Assembly (NCBI RefSeq): GCF_963678635.1
Contig: NC_087066.1
Location: 50,587,581 to 50,651,580, forward strand
Direction of reading: 5' to 3'
Length of the DNA stretch: 64,000 nt
Source: Symsagittifera roscoffensis
Taxonomy: Eukaryota > Xenacoelomorpha > Acoela > Convolutidae
Shown one piece after another: positions 57,001 through 64,000 of the stretch. A program made the translations under genes and the position numbers. Numbering within the stretch: the first letter of the stretch is position 1; every line of letters begins with the position of its first letter. A model generated the notes under the pieces. The model had not been told where the DNA came from. It worked only from the letters and a program-made list of their open reading frames with translations, and made no database searches.

Positions 57001-60000
57001 TTAATAACACAGTGACTAGAAAAGATTAAAATGAGACTCAATCTGAGAAAAACAAACTTTCAGTTGATTGTCAATGAACTATATTAAGTACACAGCTGAC
57101 CAAATCATCAACAATTCCCGATTCAGATGTCTTATAAAAACTTCTGACATTAACAAAGGCAAGCTTGATCAGCATTTACAGCACCACTATCTGAACAAAA
57201 AGGAACTTTACCTGAACATCAACATCAATTAACCTCACTAATACTCAATCAGAGAATAACAAACTTTCAGTTGATTATCAACGAACGAGTTTAAGTACAC
57301 AGCTGACCAAATCGTCAATATTTCCCGATTCAGATGTCTTGAAAAACGTTTGACATTAACAAAAGCAAGCTTGATCAGCATTTGCAATAATACTATCTGG
57401 ACAAAAAAAAATTACCTGAACATCGTCATCAAATAAACCCAACGATAACGATGAAGCAAAAAAAGTACCATGCTTCCATCAGAGTATGAGAAAGTATCAA
57501 CAGATCTAAAGAGAAGATTTCAAACGGCTCTTCCAATATCATCATCTCGAAACATGAAACTAGAGAAAAGAACAAACGATAACAAAACTGGCCCAAAAAG
57601 TAGATTAAATCTTCGACAGATTTCGAAGGACCTGAAAAAATCAGATATAAAGAAATCGTATATAAAAACTGTGGCAGTAAAAAGAATCGTACAAAATTTT
57701 TAATAAAAAAACTACTACGTTAAACAAAACATATTGACTAAAATGATTGAACTAAGACTCAAAAGGGAAGTGACAAATTTTCCTTTGATTATTAATTAAC
57801 GAGTTTCAGTAGACCGCTGACCACCTCGCCGACAATTCCCGATTCAAATTTGTTAAAAAACTTTTGATATTAACAAAGGCAAGCTTGATCATCATTTATA
57901 GTACCACTATTTGGACAAAAAAATTATCTAAACATCGCCATCAATTAAACTTAACAATAACGGTGAAGCAAAATGGTAATATGCTTTGATCAGAGTATGA
58001 GAAAGTATCAACAGATCTAAAGAGAAGCTTTCAAACGGCTCTTCCAATATCATCATCTTGAAACATAAAGTTAGAGAAAAGAACAAACGATAGCAAACAT
58101 GGCCAAAAAAAGTAGATTAAATATTCGACAGATTTTGAAGGACCTGCAAAAATCAGAAGATCCAAGAAAATCGGATCAAAAAAACCGTGGAAGTAAAAAC
58201 AATCGTACAAAATTATTAATACAAAACTACTACGTTAAACAAACATATTGGCTGAAATGATTGAACTAAGACTCAACAGGGAAGTGACAAATTTTCCGTT
58301 GATTATCAAGGAACGAGTTTCAGTAACCGCTGACCACATCGTCGACAATTCCCGATTCAAATGTGTTAAAAAACTTTTGATATTAACAAAGGCAAGCTTG
58401 ATCATCATTTATAGTACCACTATTTGGACAAAAATTTTTTAAATCTAAACATCGTCATCAATTAAACCCAACAATAACGACGAAGCAAAAAAAGTAATAT
58501 GCTTTGATCAGAGTACGAGAAAGTATCAACAGATCTAAAGAGAAGCTTTCAAACGGCTCTTCCAATATCATCATCTTGAAACATAAAGTTAGAGAAAAGA
58601 ACAAACGATAGCAAACATGGCCAAAAAAGTAGATTAAATATTCGACAGATTTTGAAGGACCTGCAAAAATCAGAAGATCCAAGAAAACCGTAAAAAACAC
58701 AACCGTGGCAGTAAAAAGAATCGTAAAGTATTGAAACAAAAAAAAACTACGTTAAATAACACAGTGACTAAAAATGATTAAAATGAGACTCAATCAGAGA
58801 ATAACAAGCTTTCAGTTGATTGTCAATGAACTATATTAAGTACACCGCTGATCAAATCGTCAACAATTCCCGATTCAGATGTCTAAAAAAACTTCTGATA
58901 TTAACAAAGGCAAGCTTGATCAGCATTTACAGTACCACTATCTGGACAAAAGAAAACTTTATCTGAACATCGTCATCAATTAAACCCAACGATAACGATG
59001 AAGCAAAAAAAATACCATGCTTTCATCAGAGTATGAGAAAGTATCAACAGATCTAAAGAGAAGCTTTTAAACGGCTCTTTCAATATCATGGTCTCGAAAC
59101 ATAAAACTAGAGAAAAGAACAAACGATAGCAAACATGGCCAAAAAAGTGGATTAAATCTTCGACAGATTTTGAAGGACCTGAAACAATCACAAGATCCGA
59201 AGAAAACGTAAAAAACACAACCGTTGCAGTAAAAAAAATTCGTACAAAAACATTAAAACAGAACTACTACGTTAAACAAAACATATTGACTAAAATGATT
59301 GAACTAATACTCAATCAGAAAACGAAAAATTTTCAGTTGATTGTCAATGATCGAGTTTAAATACACCGCTGATCAAATCGTCAACAATTCCCGATTCAGA
59401 TGTCTAAAAAAACTTCTGATATTAACAAAGGCAAGCTTGATCAGCATTTACAGTACCACTATCTGGACAAAAGAAAACTTTATCTGAACATCGTCATCAA
59501 TTAAACTCAACAACAACGGTGAAGCAAAAAAGTATTATGCTTTGATCAGAGTACGAGAAAAAATCATCAGATCTAAGGAAAAGATTTCAAACAGCTCTTC
59601 CAATATCATCATCTCGAAACATGAAACTAGAGAAATAAACTAATGATAGCAAACATTGTCAAAAAATTAGATTATAACTTCGACAGTTTGAAAGACCTGA
59701 AACAATCACAAGATCCGAAGAAAACGTAAAAAACACAACCGCTGCAGTGAAAAAAATTCGTACAAAAACATTAAAACAGAACTACTACGTTAAACAAAAC
59801 ATATTGACTAAAATAATTAAACTAATACTCAATCAGAAAATGAAAAATTTTCAGTTGATTGTCAATGATCGAGTTTAAATACACCGCTGACCAAATCGTC
59901 AACAATTACCGATTCAGATGTCTTGAAAAACGTTTGATATTAACAAAAGCAAGCTTGATCAGCATCTGCAATAATACTATCTGGACAAAAAGAAAAATTA

Positions 60001-60423
60001 CCTGAACATCGTCATCAATTAAACCCAACAATAACGACGAAGCAAAAAAGTATTATGCTTTGATCAGAGAACGAGAAAGTATCAACAGATCTAGAGAAGC
60101 TTTCAAACGGCTCTTCCAAGATCATCATCTTGAAACATAAAACTAGAGAAAAGAACAAACGATAGCAAACATGCCCAAAAAGTAGATTAACACTTGGACA
60201 GATTTTGAAGGACCTGAAAAAATCAAAAGATCCAAAGAAAATCGTAAAAAACCCAACCGTGGCAGTGAAAGGATTGTACAAAAAAACATTAAAACAAAAA
60301 AACTAGGTTAAATAACACAGTGACTAAAAATGATTAAAATGAGACTCAATCAGAGAATAACAAACTTTCAGTTGATTGTCAATGAACTATATTAAGTACA
60401 CCGCTGATCAAATCGTCAACAAT

Positions 60424-63400
60424 TCCCCATTCAGATGTCTTTAAAAACTTCTGACATTAACAAAGGCAAGCTTGATCAGCATTTACAGTACCACTATCTG
60501 GACAAAAGAAAACTTTATCTGAACATCCTCATCAATTAAACCTAACGATAACGATGAAGCAAAAAAGTATCATGCTTTCATCACAGTATGGGAAAGTATC
60601 AACAGATCTAAAGAGAAGCTTTCAAACGGCTCTCCTAATATCAAGATCTCGAAACATAAAACTAGAGAAACGAACTAACGATAGCAAACATGATCAAAAT
60701 ATTAGATTATAAATTCGACAGTTTGAAAGGCCTGAGACACTCACAAGATCCGAAGAAAACGTTAAAAAAACACAACCGTTGCAGTAAAAAAAAAATTCGT
60801 ACAAAAACATTAAAACAGAACTACTACGTTAAACAAAACATATTGACTAAAATGATTGAACTAATACTCAATCAGAGAATGACAAAATTTCAGTTGATTA
60901 TCAATGATCGAGTTTAAGTACACCGCTGACCAAATCGTCAACAATTACCGATTCAGATGTCTTGAAAAACGTTTGATATTAACAAAAGCAAGCTTGATCA
61001 GCATCTGCAATAATACAATCTGGACAAAAAAAAATTACCTGAACATCGTCATGAATTAAACCCAACAATAACGACGAAGCAAAAAAAGTATTATGCTTTG
61101 ATCAGAGAACGAGAACAAATCATCAGATCTAAGGAAAAGCTTTCAAACAGCTCTTCCAATATCATCATCTCGAAACATGAAACTAGAGAAATAAACTAAT
61201 GATAGCAAACATCGTCAAAAAATTAGATTATAACTTCGACAGTTTGAAAGACCTGAAATAATCACAAGATCCGAAAAAAACGTAAAAAACACAATCGTGG
61301 CAGTGAAAAAATTCGTATAACATTAATACAAAACTACTACGTTAAACAAAACAAATTGACTAAAATGATTGAACTAATACTCAATCAGAGAATGAAAAAT
61401 TTTCAGTTGATTGTCAATGATCGAGTTTAAATACACCGCTGACCAAATCGTCAACAATTACCGATTCAGATGTCTTGAAAAACGTTTGATATTAACAAAA
61501 GCAAGCTTGATCAGCATCTGCAATAATACTATCTGGACAAAAAGAAAAATTACCTGAACATCGTCATCAATTAAACCCAACAATAACGACGAAGCAAAAA
61601 AGTATTATGCTTTGATCAGAGAACGAGAAAGTATCAACAGATCTAGAGAAGCTTTCAAACGGCTCTCCCAATATCAAGATCTCGAAACATAAATCTAGAG
61701 AAACGAACTAGCGATAGCAAACATGATCAAAAAATTAGATTATAAAATCGACAGTTTGAAAGGCCTGAGACAATCACAAGATCCGAAGAAAACGTTAAAA
61801 AACACAACCGTTGCAGTAAAAAAAAATTCGTACAAAAACATTAAAACAGAACTACTACGTTAAACAAAACATAATGACTAAAATGATTGAACTAATACTC
61901 AATCAGAGAATGACAAAATTTCAGTTGATTATCAATGATCGAGTTTAAGTACACCGCTGACCAAATCGTCTACCATTCCCGATTCAGATGTCTTGAAAAA
62001 CTTCTGAAACTAACAAAAGCAATCTTGATCAGCATTTACAAAAATACCATCTGGACAGAAGGAAAACTTGCCTGAACATCGTAATCAACCAAACCCAACA
62101 ATAACGATGAAGCAAAAAGAGTAATGTGCTTTGATCAGAGTACGAGAAAGTATCAACAGATCTAAAGAAAAGCTTTCAAACGGCTCTTCCCATATCATCA
62201 TCTTGAAACATGAAACTAGAGAAAAGAACAAACGATAGCAAACATGGCCAAAAAAGTAGATTAAATCTTCGACAGATTTTGAAGTACCTGAAAAAATGAA
62301 AAGATCCAAGGAGAATCGTAAAAAACACAATCGTGGCAGTAGAAAGAATCGTACAAAAACATTAAAACAAAAAAAACTAGGTTAAATAACACATTGACTA
62401 AAAATGATTAAAATGAGACTCAATCAGAGAATAAAAAACTTTCAGTTGATTGTCAATGAACTATATTAAGTACACCGCTGATCAAATCGTCAACCATTCC
62501 CCATTCAGATGTCTTTAAAAATTTCTGACATTAACAAAGGCAAGCTTGATCAGCATTTACAGTACCACTATCTGGACAAAAGAAAACTTTATCTTAACAT
62601 CCTCATCAATTAAACCTAACGATAACGATGAAGCAAAAAAGTACCATGCTTTCATCACAGTATGGGAAAGTATCAACAGATCTAAAGAGAAGCTTTCAAA
62701 CGGCTCTCCCAATATCAAGATCTCGAAACGTAAAACTAGAGAAACGAACTAACGATGGCAAACATGATCAAAATATTAGATTATAAATTCGACAGTTTGA
62801 AAGGCCTGAGACAACCACAAGATCCGAAGAAAACGTTAAAAAAAAAACAACCGTTGTAGTAAAAAAAAATTCGTACAAAACATTAAAACAGAACTACTAC
62901 GTTAAACAAAACATATTGACTAGAATGATTGAACTAATACTCAATCAGAGAATGACAAAATTTCAGTTGATTATCAATGATCGAGTTTAAGTACACCGCT
63001 GACCAAATCGTCAACAATTACCGATTCAGATGTCTTGAAAAACGTTTGATATTAACAAAAGCAAGCTTGATCAGCATCTGCAATAATACTATCTGGACAA
63101 AAAGAAAAATTACCTGAACATCGTCATGAATTAAACCCAACAATAACGACGAAGCAAAAAAAGTATTATGCTTTGATCAGAGAACGAGAACAAATCATCA
63201 GATCTAAGGAAAAGCTTTCAAACGGCTCTTCCCATATCATCATCTTGAAACATGAAACTAGAGAAAAGAACAAACGATAGCAAACATGGCCAAAAAAGTA
63301 GATTAAATCTTCGACAGATTTTGAAGTACCTGAAAAAATGAAAAGATCCAAGGAGAATCGTAAGAAACACAATCGTGGCAGTAGAAAGAATCGTACAAAA

Positions 63401-63500
63401 ACATTAAAACAAAAAAAACTAGGTTAAATAACACATTGACTAAAAATGATTAAAATGAGACTCAATCAGAGAATAACAAACTTTCAGTTGATTGTCAATG
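60424..63500. repeat. Higher-order repeat of about 2,075 bp (four monomers) near the right edge
   Basis: 'ccccattcagatgtctttaa' at 60424 and 62497, and 'gagaacgagaacaaatcatc' at 61106 and 63181, keep a shift near 2,074. A dimeric period of about 1,040 is also visible within (62085-62330 versus 63166-63372). Confidence 0.75.
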
Positions 63501-64000
63501 AACTATATTAAGTACACCGCTGATCAAATCGTCAACCATTCCCCATTCAGATGTCTTAAAAACTTTACATTAACAAAGGCAAACTTGATCAGCATTTACA
63601 GTACCACTATCTGGACAAAAGAAAACTTTATCTGAACATCGTCATCAATTAAACTCAACAACAACGGTGAAGCAAAAAAGTACCATGCTTTCATCACAGT
63701 ATGGGAAAATATCATCAGATCTAAGGAAAAGCTTTCAAACAGCTCTTCCAATATCATCATCTCGAAACATGAAATAAACTAATGATAGCAAACTTTGTCA
63801 AAAAAATAGATTATACCTTCGACAGTTTGAAAGACCTGAAATAATCACAAGATCCGAAGAAAACGTAAAAAACACAATCGTGGCAGTGAAAAAATTCGTA
63901 AAACATTAATACAAAACTACTACGTTAAACAAAACAAATTGACTAAAATGATTGAACTCATACTCAATCATAGAATGAAAAAATTTCAGTTGATTGTCAA

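Larger units (their letters stand above)
38050..64000. repeat. Tandem satellite array, monomer about 519 bp, about 50 copies, continuing past the right edge
   Basis: The box 'ggcaagcttgatcagcattt' recurs at 58910, 59431, 59949, 60466, 60988, 61501, 62019, 62540, 63061 and 63579, a spacing of 513-522. Each monomer also carries 'cgattcagatgtct', 'taaacccaacgataacg', 'caacagatctaaagagaagc', 'ggctcttccaatatcatc' and 'acgatagcaaacatgg'. Two main types differ around 'gattgaactaatactcaatc' versus 'gattaaaatgagactcaatc' and in 'accgctgaccaa' versus 'accgctgatcaa'. Copies near the left border (38.0-41 kb) are the most divergent or rearranged. Open frames of 60-108 codons arise in many copies, but I see no known protein. 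Confidence 0.95.

Noticed and set aside
38050-64000. Dozens of 60-108 codon open frames on both strands of the satellite
   Set aside because: They repeat with the monomer, are broken differently from copy to copy and match no family I know. Kept only as a finding, not as genes.
38050-64000. CRISPR-like regular repeats
   Set aside because: The units are about 519 bp with no unique spacers, and the setting is an animal genome; this is a satellite.

Overview
The window is nuclear DNA from an animal. Genes are split by introns of several hundred bases to a few kilobases with GT/AG ends, the base composition is strongly AT-rich, and repeats fill most non-coding space. The species cannot be named from the sequence; an invertebrate with an AT-rich, transposon-laden genome fits best. 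Both genes lie on the minus strand, so they read from high to low coordinates. Exon joins were set by eye from splice sites, reading-phase agreement and family motifs. Repeat boundaries are approximate (about 20 bases).

Left part (1-9,930): the first six coding exons of a potassium-dependent sodium/calcium exchanger (SLC24A, closest to the NCKX3/NCKX4 branch). The start codon is inside the window. The last exon or exons, with the end of the alpha-2 repeat, lie beyond the left edge. Its introns carry an interspersed family ('family C'), tRNA-cored elements ('family S'), a TIR/hairpin family ('family B') and three fold-back elements.

Middle (9,961-19,462): about 9.5 kb between the genes in which I recognise no gene. 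It holds a TIR element with a tRNA-like core, a run of 21 C and decayed repeats.

Right-centre (19,463-37,148): eleven consecutive exons of a WDR81 homologue (endosome maturation and aggregate clearance, partner of WDR91), covering the helical middle and the whole C-terminal WD40 propeller to the stop codon. All eleven exons join in frame (767 residues). The first exon seen begins at a 3' splice site in the middle of a codon, so the BEACH-containing N-terminal half must lie further right. Introns contain a clear 394-bp hAT-type element with 8-bp target duplication, a 740-bp CTGCC/TTGCC block, and many copies of families B, C and S.

Right part (38,050-64,000 and past the edge): an uninterrupted tandem satellite with a monomer of about 519 bp, roughly 50 copies. 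Several higher-order periods are present (about 781, 1,040, 2,075 and 2,615 bp), together with a perfect 113-bp-arm palindrome and an apparently exact 520-bp duplication. Since no upstream WDR81 exon lies before it, the array either sits inside a WDR81 intron larger than 26 kb, or the gene has been cut, or the assembly is misjoined there. This array and the family of elements that carry a tRNA-like core in their middle are the most unusual contents of the window.
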